From Gammaproteobacteria bacterium (lineage in GTDB: Bacteria > Pseudomonadota > Gammaproteobacteria > CAMYNG01): 41,648 nucleotides of DNA. The translations under genes and the position numbers were made by a program. Under the pieces are notes generated by a model. That model had not been told where the DNA came from and did no database searches. It was given only the letters and a program-made list of their open reading frames with translations. Position 1 is the stretch's first letter, and every line of letters begins with the position of its first letter. The stretch is taken from positions 1 to 41,648 of the forward strand of contig DRKU01000193.1 in the NCBI GenBank assembly GCA_011051615.1. The letters are read 5' to 3'. Of this stretch, positions 21,180-29,237 are shown in pieces.

Positions 21180-22532
21180 ATGACCGCCACCGAGCGGCGC
21201 ACCGCCCTGTCACTGGCCAGCATCTTTGGCGTACGTATGGTGGGGTTATTCATGCTGTTACCGGTGATCGCCCTCTATGCCGAGGTACTCAAGGCCTATA
21301 CGCCGTTTCTGGCCGGGCTGGCGGCCGGCATTCACGGGCTCTCCCAGGGCCTGCTGCAGATCCCCATGGGCGCCCTGTCCGACCGCATTGGCCGCAAGCC
21401 GGTGATCATCGGCGGCCTGCTGGTGTTTGCCCTCGGCAGCCTCGTTGCCGCACTGGCCGATGACCTGTGGTGGGTCATCATCGGCCGCTTCATCCAGGGT
21501 GCCGGCGCCGTCGCCAGCGCCATGATGGCCCTGGCGGCGGACCTCACCCGCGAGGAACACCGCATGAAAGTCATGGCCGTGATCGGCATGAGCATCGGCA
21601 TGTCGGTGTCGCTGGGCCTGGTGCTGGGGCCGGTGGTTTATGCCGCGCTGGGTGGGCCCGGGATCTTCGCCATTACCGCCGTACTGGCGCTGGTGGGGGT
21701 GCTCATCGCCTGGCTGTGGGTGCCTGAGCCGGTGAGCCAGCATTTCCACCCCGACGCGGAGGTGGAGCTGGGCTGGCTGCGGGCGGCCCTCATGCACCCC
21801 CAGCTGCTGCGCCTGGATGCCGGCATCCTCATCCTGCACATGATCTTTACCGCCAGCTTCCTCATGCTGCCCTACGTCCTGCGCGACGACCTGGGGCTGG
21901 GCGAGGGCCGCCACTGGCTGGTCTACCTGCCCATCCTGCTGGTCTCCATGGCCGCCATCGTACCGCTGCTCATCGTCGCCGAGCGCCGCCGTCTCCTCAA
22001 GCAGAGCCTCGTCGGCGCGGTGCTGGTGCTGGGTGTGGCCTCGCTGGGGCTGGGTGTCTGGCACGTGAGCCTGGTCGGCGTGGTGGCCCTGCTGTGGCTG
22101 TTCTTCGCCGCCTTCAACCTGCTCGAGGCCAGCCTGCCCTCGCTGGTGGCCAAGTACGCCCCCGTGGCCCACAAGGGCACCGCCATGGGCGCCTTTTCCA
22201 GCGCCCAGTTCCTGGGGATCTTTCTCGGCGGCCTGCTGGCCGGCAGCCTCCATGCCCGCTACGGGCTGGCGGCAGTATTCGAGGCCAACGGCCTGCTGGC
22301 CGGGATCTGGCTGCTGCTGGCCGTCACCATGCGCCAGCCAGCCTACCTGAGCAGCCGTCTGCTGCGCGTGTCGGTCCCCGACCGGGAGGCGGCCACCGAA
22401 CTGGCGCGGCGTCTCCACGCGGTGCCTGGCGTGGCTGAAGCGGTGGTCATCGCCGCGGACGGGGTGGCCTACCTCAAGGTGGACAACGACACCGTCGACG
22501 AGGCGGCACTGGCCGCCTTCGCCAGCGACTGA
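21180..22532 (+). CDS. MFS transporter, YajR-like with C-terminal domain
   Basis: 450-residue inner-membrane transporter with about twelve hydrophobic segments. The family motif A in loop 2-3 is present as GALSDRIGRKPVII. After the last helix there is a soluble tail of about 70 residues (RVSVPDREAATELARRLHAV...AYLKVDNDTVDE) that looks like the ferredoxin-like YAM domain of E. coli YajR (454 residues), so overall architecture agrees. I start at ATG 21180 because the frame upstream to 21078 encodes a Pro/Ser-rich stretch with no homology. The substrate is not known. Divergent from uvrA across about 220 bases. Confidence 0.85.
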   Translation: MTATERRTALSLASIFGVRMVGLFMLLPVIALYAEVLKAYTPFLAGLAAGIHGLSQGLLQIPMGALSDRIGRKPVIIGGLLVFALGSLVAALADDLWWVIIGRFIQGAGAVASAMMALAADLTREEHRMKVMAVIGMSIGMSVSLGLVLGPVVYAALGGPGIFAITAVLALVGVLIAWLWVPEPVSQHFHPDAEVELGWLRAALMHPQLLRLDAGILILHMIFTASFLMLPYVLRDDLGLGEGRHWLVYLPILLVSMAAIVPLLIVAERRRLLKQSLVGAVLVLGVASLGLGVWHVSLVGVVALLWLFFAAFNLLEASLPSLVAKYAPVAHKGTAMGAFSSAQFLGIFLGGLLAGSLHARYGLAAVFEANGLLAGIWLLLAVTMRQPAYLSSRLLRVSVPDREAATELARRLHAVPGVAEAVVIAADGVAYLKVDNDTVDEAALAAFASD

Positions 22533-22724
22533 GCACGGGCGGCGGTATATTTTCCTGCCGCTTAAGTGCTTGTTTGGCGAAAAAATATTGATAAATAACT
22601 ATTTAAAACAATGGGTTGCAACCGAAAGAAAGACCGCCGTGGCGGTTCGCGGCCCGCCGGCTTTGTGCTAAGGTGAGCGCGGCCACACTTACATAAGCAG
22701 AAATCAGATACGGAGAACAGCTAC

Positions 22725-23171
22725 ATGGCACGGGGAGTGAACAAGGTAATCCTGATCGGCAACCTGGGGGCGGATCCCGAGGTGCGCTACATGTCCAACG
22801 GCGGCGCGGTGTGCAATGTCACCCTGGCGACCTCGGAATCCTGGAAGGACAAGAATACCGGTGAGCAGCAGGAGCGCACCGAATGGCATCGCGTGGTGTT
22901 CTATCGCCGCCTGGCCGAAATCGTCGGCGAGTACCTCAAGAAGGGCTCGAAGATCTACGTGGAAGGCAAGCTGCAGACGCGCAAGTGGCAGGACAAGAAC
23001 GGCCAGGATCGTTACACCACCGAGATCATCGCCAACGAGATGCAGATGCTGGATTCACGCGGCGGTGGCGGCAACTTCGACAGCGCGCCCGCCAGCCGAC
23101 CCGAGCCGGTGGCCGAACCGGCCGCCATGGGTGCGGGGGCAGGCGAGTTCGACGACGATATTCCGTTCTAG
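22725..23171 (+). CDS. ssb: Single-stranded DNA-binding protein
   Basis: 148-residue SSB. The OB-fold (1-110) begins [19 protein letters not shown] and includes [21 protein letters not shown]; a Gly/Pro/Ala-rich linker follows, ending in the acidic tip DDDIPF that binds partner repair and replication proteins. It lies downstream of uvrA and the MFS gene; the uvrA-(MFS)-ssb neighbourhood is common in gammaproteobacteria. A strong bidirectional terminator follows at 23192. Confidence 0.97.
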   Translation: MARGVNKVILIGNLGADPEVRYMSNGGAVCNVTLATSESWKDKNTGEQQERTEWHRVVFYRRLAEIVGEYLKKGSKIYVEGKLQTRKWQDKNGQDRYTTEIIANEMQMLDSRGGGGNFDSAPASRPEPVAEPAAMGAGAGEFDDDIPF

Positions 23172-23191
23172 GCGAAATCCCTGTTTGCATG

Positions 23192-23225
23192 AAAAAGCCG
23201 CGCCTGTTACAGGCGCGGCTTTTTT
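23192..23225. terminator. Bidirectional rho-independent terminator
   Basis: Arms AAAAAGCCGCGCCTG (23192-23206) and CAGGCGCGGCTTTTT (23210-23224) around a TTA loop. The A tract on one side and the T tract on the other make it work on both strands, ending ssb (+) and the long envelope operon (-), whose last stop codon is at 23253. Confidence 0.93.
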
Positions 23226-23252
23226 GATCGCGACATTTCACCGCGTGCCGTT

Positions 23253-25316
23253 TCAGCCACCACCGGGCACGGCGGGTTCTTCGGCAGGTGTCTCGACTGG
23301 TGGTGTTTCGGCAGGCGTCGTGGCCGGTGTTTCTGCCGGGGTCTCTGCTGGGGTCTCTGCTGGTGCAGCGGGCTCGTCGGGGGCGCTGCCGGGACGATAG
23401 AGCTGGTCATAGAGGCGCACCATGGAGAAGCGTGCGCGTGCGATCTGCTGCTGCAGGACGTTGCGGCGTCGGTTGAGCTCGGTTACCGCCAGCGATTGCA
23501 GGCGCGCTTCCTGACCGACGATGGCACGGGTCAGGCGCGGTGCCAGGGATCTGAGGCGTGAGTTCAGAGCCGTGAAGCGCGGCGTAAAACCGGAAAATGC
23601 CCCCGTGGCAGCATTTTGCATGTCACTGATGTTTGCCTTGACGCGATTGAGATCCTCCAGCTGCCGGGCCAGTTCGGCCTGTTGCAGGCGGGCATCCCAC
23701 AGGCGTGGTGCGAAGTCACGCATGATATTCCAGCGTAGCTGGCCACGCAGCAGGCGGATGCGATCCAGCAGGGCCTGGGCCTCGGGGCTGGCCGGTTGCT
23801 GTCGGCGGATATGGTCAGCGAGCTGTCCGAGGCGAGCCAGGGTGCGGGCCTCGTCCACGCTGGCAAGTTCCATGGCGTGGCTGGCCTCTCGGGCCTCGAT
23901 GGTGTCCAGGCGTGTAGCGAGGGCGCGGAAACGCTGGTTGATACGCGCGGCACGTCCCTCGAAGCCCAGTTGGGCCACGCGCCGTGAGGTCTCCTCCCAG
24001 GCGCGGGCGCGGGTCTGTACGGCGGTCATGAAGCTGGGCAGGCGATCCTGCCAGCGCTTGAGGACATAATCCAGATAGAGCAGGGTGCGGAAATCCTCGA
24101 AGGCCCTCTGGAAGGCGTCACTGGTGAGTAACTGGGTAATGTAAGGTGCGGCATCGCTGTCGGGCAGTTCCGATAACTGCCAGCGTGCGTCGGACTCGTC
24201 GTCCACTACCTGCGGGCGCAGGGCACGCAGAAAATCGCCGGAGCGTACGCGCAGGATGACGTTGTCCAGTTTGGCCAGGGCGGTCTCCAATGTGGCAATG
24301 GCCTTTTCATAATGGGAAATGGCCAGTTCCGGTTTGCCAAGGCGTTCGATAACGTGCGGGATGGTGATAAGGGATTCCTGCACGCTGGGATCGATGGCGT
24401 GGCGTTTCTTCAGCTCGAACCAGGGTACCAGCGCCTTCTGGTAGTCCTTGTTTGTGGTATAGGCCCAGCCCAGCCCCAGCAGGGCCTGGTTGGAGAAGGG
24501 GCCTTCGAGGCGCACACGGCTGAAATATTTCACCGCTGCCGCACCCCTGTCCTTCGAAAACCAGGCATAACCCAGTGCCAGGTTGGCGCGATCGGCCAGT
24601 GACTTGAGCTCTTCGTCGTCACTTTCCAGTTCGGCGACTTCCTCAAGCAGGTCGCTGCCTTCCTCGAGCTTGCCAAAGCGGATCAGCGAAACACCGGTAT
24701 TGTAATGGGCATAGTAGCGCCAGGGTGAATCGTCATCGAACTCATCGAGGACCTTGATCGCGTCGTTGATCTTGCCCTGTGCGCGTAATACGTCCACCAG
24801 CAGGTTGTAGCGTTCGTTGTTGCGCTCCGTTGGCAGGGTATCCCTGATTTGCGTCAGGGCGTGCTCCGCGCCGGCAAGATCACCCTTGAGGTAACTCAGT
24901 TTGGCGCGATAGAACCAGGCAATGTCACGGGTCTTGAGCGGTCGTTCCGGTGTCAGCAGGGGTTCCAGTTGTTGCTCGGCCAGATCGTAGAGGCCGTAGG
25001 AAACCGCCAGACCGGCGAGCAGCAGGTCTGGTTCGTCACCCTGGAAGGTCAGTGGATGATGGCGCTCGGCGACGATGAGATCAGTGAGTGAAAAGAAGTG
25101 TTTCTGCTGGTAGAGATGAAAGAGTATCTCACCATAGTAGAGGCGATCGATGGCCTTGCGCCCGGCCAGCGCGGCCTCTTCTTCAGTGGTCGAGTGGCCG
25201 GGGGCTGTTACGGCGAGCAGCGCCGCGGTTGCCGCGCCCAGTATCAGTGTCTTCCCCCGCCGTATCCTTTTCATCATTATTATCCCGGCCTGTGCCTTAT
25301 TCCCAGATGCGGACAT
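23253..25316 (-). CDS. Large exported TPR/coiled-coil protein with PAET tail
   Basis: Up to 687 residues; the likely start is one of two ATGs at 25277/25274, giving a signal peptide (MKRIRRGKTLILGAATAALLAV) with cleavage near GHS-TTEEE. Residues about 60-360 form TPR-like helical repeats (WFYRAKLSYLKGDLAGAEHAL, NQALLGLGWAYTTNKDYQKAL and others). Residues about 390-640 are long Arg/Leu/Gln-rich helices resembling coiled coil. The last 45 residues are repeats of Pro-Ala-Glu-Thr ending in GGG. It should be a periplasmic scaffold. Last gene of the envelope operon; the preceding gene overlaps or abuts its start. In architecture it recalls the periplasmic TPR proteins of myxobacterial Glt complexes, but I cannot assign orthology. 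Confidence 0.75.
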   Translation of the reverse strand: MSASGNKAQAGIIMMKRIRRGKTLILGAATAALLAVTAPGHSTTEEEAALAGRKAIDRLYYGEILFHLYQQKHFFSLTDLIVAERHHPLTFQGDEPDLLLAGLAVSYGLYDLAEQQLEPLLTPERPLKTRDIAWFYRAKLSYLKGDLAGAEHALTQIRDTLPTERNNERYNLLVDVLRAQGKINDAIKVLDEFDDDSPWRYYAHYNTGVSLIRFGKLEEGSDLLEEVAELESDDEELKSLADRANLALGYAWFSKDRGAAAVKYFSRVRLEGPFSNQALLGLGWAYTTNKDYQKALVPWFELKKRHAIDPSVQESLITIPHVIERLGKPELAISHYEKAIATLETALAKLDNVILRVRSGDFLRALRPQVVDDESDARWQLSELPDSDAAPYITQLLTSDAFQRAFEDFRTLLYLDYVLKRWQDRLPSFMTAVQTRARAWEETSRRVAQLGFEGRAARINQRFRALATRLDTIEAREASHAMELASVDEARTLARLGQLADHIRRQQPASPEAQALLDRIRLLRGQLRWNIMRDFAPRLWDARLQQAELARQLEDLNRVKANISDMQNAATGAFSGFTPRFTALNSRLRSLAPRLTRAIVGQEARLQSLAVTELNRRRNVLQQQIARARFSMVRLYDQLYRPGSAPDEPAAPAETPAETPAETPATTPAETPPVETPAEEPAVPGGG
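23275..23372. repeat. Short tandem repeats coding for PAET motif
   Basis: Within the 3' end of the TPR gene the unit GGGGTCTCTGCT and close variants (GTGTTTCTGCCG, GTCGTGGCCG) recur in tandem, encoding the minus-strand series of AETP units. Such in-frame 12-base repeats can change copy number by slippage without shifting frame. Confidence 0.6.
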
Positions 25317-25845
25317 CGAACTCCGGTAAGCGACGACTGCGAATATTGGTGATCTTCAGTTCGGTGAACTGCGGTTTTTCGCTTTTGACGAAATTGTGTG
25401 ACACGCCACGGCGATAGTCGCGCTTCTTGTGGTCGGTGCCAAGGAAGTAGGCTACGAGTTCGTGTTGACCAGGCGCGATACTGCCAATATAGATCTGGTG
25501 CATGCCGCCACGCTGCAGGGCATAGACCTCACGCTCGGAGTAGATATGGTGCGCCACGATGCGGTCATCGAGACGTACCTCGACCGAGCGCAGGTCGAAC
25601 AGTTTGGCCGTGTCCATGGAGACAAAGACCGTGAGGCGCGTACTGGCCGGGAAGAGAAAGTCCTGTTCGGCGGCCTGTAACTCGCTGTTCATGTCTATGA
25701 TTTCCTGGCGCAGGGCGCGGATCTCTGCATCCAGGGTGGCGTCCGGTGCCGGCTCCTGTGCTGATCCTGACAACGGCAGCAGCAGGGTCAGTAGCAGGGC
25801 GGCCTTTATCAGTTTGCTCGATATCCCGGTCATGATTGTTCCCAC
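25297..25845 (-). CDS. Exported coiled-coil protein, operon member
   Basis: 182 residues (178 if started at the second Met, codon at 25833). A signal peptide (SSKLIKAALLLTLLLPLSGSAQ) is followed by a predicted coiled coil (ATLDAEIRALRQEIIDMNSELQAAEQDF, about 38-65 with gaps) and a beta-rich domain (LTVFVSMDTAKLFDLRSVEV..., GQHELVAYFLGTD). No cysteines and no catalytic motif were seen. It is probably a periplasmic partner of the TPR protein whose gene starts within 20 bases of its stop. I do not recognise the family by name. It lies 11 bases after the DUF3570 gene. Confidence 0.7.
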   Translation of the reverse strand: MGTIMTGISSKLIKAALLLTLLLPLSGSAQEPAPDATLDAEIRALRQEIIDMNSELQAAEQDFLFPASTRLTVFVSMDTAKLFDLRSVEVRLDDRIVAHHIYSEREVYALQRGGMHQIYIGSIAPGQHELVAYFLGTDHKKRDYRRGVSHNFVKSEKPQFTELKITNIRSRRLPEFDVRIWE

Positions 25846-25856
25846 ATGTCGTTGTT

Positions 25857-26972
25857 TTAATAGAACAGGCTGAAGTAGAACTGGAAGACATTGGCCCGGA
25901 AAGAATAGGGCTCGCCGGTTACGTAATTACTGAAATTATCATAATTGAACTTGAAACGATTATAGGAAAAATTCAGCTTGCCCGCCTTGAAGGTGGCCGT
26001 CGGGCGTCTGAAGATATCCCACTCGATCTTGAAACCCATGGAATAGCTGTTGAAGGTGCTCAATTCCTTGTCACGGGCCATGTACTGCTGGATGCCGGAA
26101 AAGTTGTCCGAATAGAAAGAGGCATCGGACTGGGTGTAGTAACGCAGGCGGTACTCCGCCAGCACATCCTTGCTGTAGTGGTGGGTATAGCCGGCTTCGA
26201 CGGTATGCGCACGAATATCCCAGTCATCGCTGTAGAAACGGTAGTACAGGCGCAGGGAATCGCGGTTGCCCAGGTAGACGATACTGCTGACCGCGGCGGC
26301 CTGGCTGGCACGGCTGTCCGGGTAGCGTTCCGGCACATTGGGTACGCCATTGATGATGGCAACGCGATAAGGGTTGTTGAGGAAACCCTCTGCGGTAATG
26401 ACTTCGTAGTCAAAGTTCATGACCATCTTCGGGGTGATGACCTGCGAGACGCCGAAGTGGTACTTGTAACGGTCGACATCCTCGGCAAAGGTGTCATCGG
26501 TGGAGTCGCCCACCGTGTCGAAACCACGTGAAACGCCGAGATTGAGCGTGGTCATGCCATTCATGAACTCGTGCGCCAGGCTGAAGGCAAAGGTGTCCGC
26601 ATCATAGTCGTTTTCGGCACTGTTGACGTAGTTGAAGCTGATGATGGTGTCTTCATGCAGATAATCCACCCCGACGCCAACCTCGTCGCGTTGCTCGCGG
26701 TATTCACTGGCGTTCATCTCCACGTCGATGGAGGCACTGGTCACATTGTCGATGTAATAGTGGCCGGAGAAGGACAGGGATTCACCGTAGCCCTTGCGCA
26801 CCAGTACCGCCGGACCGGAAATGCGCACCCCGCCACCATCATAGTAGTGGTAGAGCATGTCCGAACGGTCCTCGGGCAGCACGGCGGCCTGTGCCAGCCA
26901 TGGTGCGAGGCATGCCAGCACCAGCAGCGGCCGAACGCTGCGCCTTACCCCCTGTGCAAGCGTCTTGTTCAT
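25857..26972 (-). CDS. DUF3570 outer-membrane beta-barrel protein
   Basis: 371 residues with a signal peptide cleaved near AQA-AV. The mature part begins with LPEDRSDMLYHYYDGGGVRISGP, matching the start of DUF3570 proteins, which follow small DUF4266 proteins in many proteobacteria. The rest is a series of alternating amphipathic strands rich in Tyr, Phe and Asp (SFSGHYYIDNVTSASIDV, SLRLYYRFYSDDWDIRAHTV) and ends FYFSLFY, a C-terminal aromatic signal for insertion by the Bam machinery. Substrate or function is unknown. Upstream DUF4266 gene is 30 bases away. Confidence 0.85.
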   Translation of the reverse strand: MNKTLAQGVRRSVRPLLVLACLAPWLAQAAVLPEDRSDMLYHYYDGGGVRISGPAVLVRKGYGESLSFSGHYYIDNVTSASIDVEMNASEYREQRDEVGVGVDYLHEDTIISFNYVNSAENDYDADTFAFSLAHEFMNGMTTLNLGVSRGFDTVGDSTDDTFAEDVDRYKYHFGVSQVITPKMVMNFDYEVITAEGFLNNPYRVAIINGVPNVPERYPDSRASQAAAVSSIVYLGNRDSLRLYYRFYSDDWDIRAHTVEAGYTHHYSKDVLAEYRLRYYTQSDASFYSDNFSGIQQYMARDKELSTFNSYSMGFKIEWDIFRRPTATFKAGKLNFSYNRFKFNYDNFSNYVTGEPYSFRANVFQFYFSLFY

Positions 26973-27002
26973 TATGATTGTGATTGTTTCCTGTACTGCC
27001 AG

Positions 27003-27236
27003 TTAGTTACAGCCGCAACCGCCGCCCGAGCCGATACCACCACCCTGCGAGGCTTCACGGGTCTCGTAGACATGCAGCAGGTACATGTCATAGACGGGAT
27101 CGCGTGACAGGGCCATCACCGGGTCGGCAAGAAACTCGCGCTCATAGGGCTGTACCCAGGGTTCGGAAGCGCAGCCGCCCAGCCCTCCCAACATGAGGAG
27201 GGCGAGCAGGGCAGAGCCGATTTTCAATGCCTTCAT
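27003..27236 (-). CDS. DUF4266 lipoprotein with GGGCGCN tail
   Basis: 77 residues. A lipobox LGGC places the lipid on Cys22, giving a mature peptide of only 56 residues. It has the DUF4266 core WVQPYEREFLADPVM and HVYETREAS, then a Gly-rich tail GGGIGSGGGCGCN with Cys74 and Cys76. The conserved terminal Cys-Gly-Cys-Asn is unusual and suggests metal, cofactor or disulfide chemistry at the end of a flexible arm. In other genomes the family is often next to an ApbE-type flavin transferase, which is not found in this window. A thioredoxin gene lies directly upstream (18 bases), a possible reductase for the Cys pair. Confidence 0.88.
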   Translation of the reverse strand: MKALKIGSALLALLMLGGLGGCASEPWVQPYEREFLADPVMALSRDPVYDMYLLHVYETREASQGGGIGSGGGCGCN

Positions 27237-27254
27237 AACAGGATACCTGTGCGT

Positions 27255-27758
27255 TTATCTGGCCAGCAGGGCCTTGATGTTTTTGGCGTACTTTTTCTCA
27301 TAGCCCTTCTTGTAACCAAGATGGACGTAACGCACCTTGCCGGAGCGATCGAGGATGACCGTACTCGGCATGGCCTTGAGCTTGTAGCGCTTGCTGATCT
27401 TCTGCAGGTTGTCGAACAGCACCGGGAAGCTGATCTTGAACTCGGCGGCCATCTCGCGCGCCACGTCGGGATTCTTGTCCACGTTGACGCCGAGCAGGAC
27501 GAAGCCCTTGCCCTTGTACTTTTTGTACAGCGCCTCGAGGTAGGGCAGCTCCTTGCGGCAGGGCGCACACCAGGTGGCCCAGAAGTTGATCATCACCACC
27601 TTGCCGCGGTAGTCGGCGAGGCGCAGATTCTTGCCGGTCATGCTGGCGAGGGTAAAGTCGGGCGCGGCCTTGCCAACGTCCACGGCCCACACCGGCGAGG
27701 CCAGCAGCAGACCGAGCAGCAGGGAAATGAGAGCCAGGGAAGTCTTGTGGAAGTTCAT
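27255..27758 (-). CDS. TlpA-like exported thioredoxin
   Basis: 167 residues: signal peptide (LALISLLLGLLLASPVWA) then a TlpA/ResA-type thioredoxin fold. The active site is WCAPC with Cys64 and Cys67 in INFWATWCAPCRKELP; the cis-Pro loop is MPSTVILD. The family keeps thiols of periplasmic proteins, for instance apocytochrome c, reduced. Within this operon likely targets are the Cys pair of DUF4266 or the CX4CH and CXXCH motifs of the neighbouring cytochrome-like proteins; that is inference. Lies between a beta-barrel gene and DUF4266. Confidence 0.92.
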   Translation of the reverse strand: MNFHKTSLALISLLLGLLLASPVWAVDVGKAAPDFTLASMTGKNLRLADYRGKVVMINFWATWCAPCRKELPYLEALYKKYKGKGFVLLGVNVDKNPDVAREMAAEFKISFPVLFDNLQKISKRYKLKAMPSTVILDRSGKVRYVHLGYKKGYEKKYAKNIKALLAR

Positions 27759-27788
27759 GTCGATACCTCGTGGTTCCTTAATCGCATT

Positions 27789-28427
27789 CTAGAAAAAGTA
27801 ACTGGCGCCAACGCTCAGCTCGATATTATGAGTGGTCTTGTCGATATCCAGGATCGTCGTCTTGTAGATGTGATCACGAAAATCGATATGTACCGCCAAC
27901 CAGTCGATGGGCACCATCCGCAGTCCTCCCCCGAGCACCAGCGTAAAGTTGCTGTCGTTATTGAGCTTGGTGGTACCCAGTCCGGCGACGAAGTAGGCCG
28001 AACTGGTCCACGCCCGCCCGGTCTGGGCGAATACCTCGCCGGGCAGGATGTTGTATCCAAAGAGGACATTCAGGTAGGTGAGGCCATCGTCCTGCAGGAT
28101 GGTCTGTCCCAGCAGGTCGGCGGTCTCGGAGGTGACGGTACTGACCCCCACCGTCCCCTGGATGAAGATGTCCTCGGTCAGATGGTAAGTGCCGAAGATG
28201 CCGACCACGGCGTTGGCACCAAAGTCCTCGGCACTGTAGAGACCAACGAAACCACCCACTTCGATATCATCCACCTCGATCTGGGGCGGCTTGATCTCGC
28301 GCCGTTCCACGTTGGGGGTGATGATGTCACGGTTGGTCGGTGGTGCGGCCAGGGCCGAGCTGCCGCCAGTGATCAGCAGCAGGAGTGCGAGGACGGAGTT
28401 GAGCTTGTGGTTCAGTTTGCTGGGCAT
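27789..28427 (-). CDS. Outer-membrane beta-barrel protein, OMP_myx_plus-like
   Basis: 212 residues with a signal peptide ending ALA-AP. After a short linker (ITPNVERREIKPPQIEVDDIEV) it forms a small barrel of about eight strands: GTYHLTEDIFIQGTVGVST, YLNVLFGYNILPGEVF, LVLGGGLRMVPIDWLAVHID and terminal HNIELSVGASYFF. The strands FGY-NxLPGE, Gly-rich MVPxDWLAV and the H-N-x-E-x-x-x-G ending fit the outer membrane beta-barrel family seen in myxobacteria and other proteobacteria (TIGR04565, recalled, not searched). It is a paralogue of the next upstream gene. Probably a structural OM partner of the TPR protein. Confidence 0.78.
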   Translation of the reverse strand: MPSKLNHKLNSVLALLLLITGGSSALAAPPTNRDIITPNVERREIKPPQIEVDDIEVGGFVGLYSAEDFGANAVVGIFGTYHLTEDIFIQGTVGVSTVTSETADLLGQTILQDDGLTYLNVLFGYNILPGEVFAQTGRAWTSSAYFVAGLGTTKLNNDSNFTLVLGGGLRMVPIDWLAVHIDFRDHIYKTTILDIDKTTHNIELSVGASYFF

Positions 28428-28439
28428 GATTCTGCGTCC

Positions 28440-29189
28440 TTAGAAAAAGTAGGAAACGCCGGCGTTGAACTGGGAAAAGCGATCGCTGCGATTGTTACCA
28501 CGCACGGTGGCATGTTCCACCACTTCACCACGAATGAGAAAGCGATCAGTGATAAACCATTGTACGCCGAAGCCGGCATTGAGCATATCCAGGTTGTGTC
28601 GGTTGGTGAGGATGACCCCACCGCCGCCGCCAAGATTGTCGGGGACGTTGAGAAAACGGCTGTAACCGATGAGGAAAAAGGGTCGCAGGCTGTCGAGTAC
28701 CTGGATGTCCACCAGCACGTTGGCCTGGATGAGCGCGGAGTCGGCGAAAATACCGGACACCGTCGAGAGGGCCATCTCCACGGAAATGTGCTCGCTGGTG
28801 CGGTAACCGGCGCGGATGGTGATGATGCCTTCCTGATCGAAGATACCGCCCGCGGCGCCGAAACGGAAACGGTCGGCGAGAACCTTTTCAACCAGGTTGT
28901 CACGCCAGGTGGGTGGCACCTGGGCACGTTGCAGGGTTTCTTCCAGTTGCTGTTTCTTGACCCAGCCCTGGCGATTCTTGCTGGCGCGCACCTCGAACCA
29001 GTCGGTGCGGCGGCGCAGGATCTCGATGAACTCACCGCGTTCCACCACGTCGTAGACGGGGTAGCTGGCACCGGGTCCGCCATGCAGTTCGATAAAGGGA
29101 TCCGCCACGCGCACCCGTAGTGGCGGGGTACCGGCCGCCTGGCCGGCAAGCGGGACGAGAAACAGAATAAGCAGAAAAAGGTGCCGCAT
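28440..29189 (-). CDS. SH3-domain outer-membrane beta-barrel protein
   Basis: 249 residues: signal peptide (LFLLILFLVPLAGQAAG), then an SH3b-like domain (about 22-85: LRVRVADPFIELHGGPG, YDVVERGEFIEILRRRTDW, GWVKKQQL) and a barrel related to the downstream gene, ending FNAGVSYFF. Shared landmarks are SEHISVEM-LSTVSG versus TEDIFIQ-GVSTVTS and the F-x-x-x-DRFL(I)-R-x-E/D strand near the C-terminus. SH3b domains usually bind peptidoglycan or peptides, so this protein could link the outer membrane to the wall. The downstream paralogue starts 12 bases after it, showing gene duplication in tandem. Confidence 0.78.
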   Translation of the reverse strand: MRHLFLLILFLVPLAGQAAGTPPLRVRVADPFIELHGGPGASYPVYDVVERGEFIEILRRRTDWFEVRASKNRQGWVKKQQLEETLQRAQVPPTWRDNLVEKVLADRFRFGAAGGIFDQEGIITIRAGYRTSEHISVEMALSTVSGIFADSALIQANVLVDIQVLDSLRPFFLIGYSRFLNVPDNLGGGGGVILTNRHNLDMLNAGFGVQWFITDRFLIRGEVVEHATVRGNNRSDRFSQFNAGVSYFF

Positions 29190-29237
29190 GGGTTTTCGGT
29201 ATTGTTGTTTTTACGCTGGAAACCTGTCTACCGGAGT

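Noticed and set aside
21258-22418. 386-residue minus-strand frame opposite the MFS gene
   Set aside because: Gln/His/Gly-rich shadow of the hydrophobic transporter codons.
27249-29120. 623-residue open frame on the plus strand opposite the TlpA and barrel genes
   Set aside because: The minus-strand genes have signal peptides, a WCAPC motif and barrel endings; the plus frame is low-complexity Gly/Val/Asp/His with no family resemblance.
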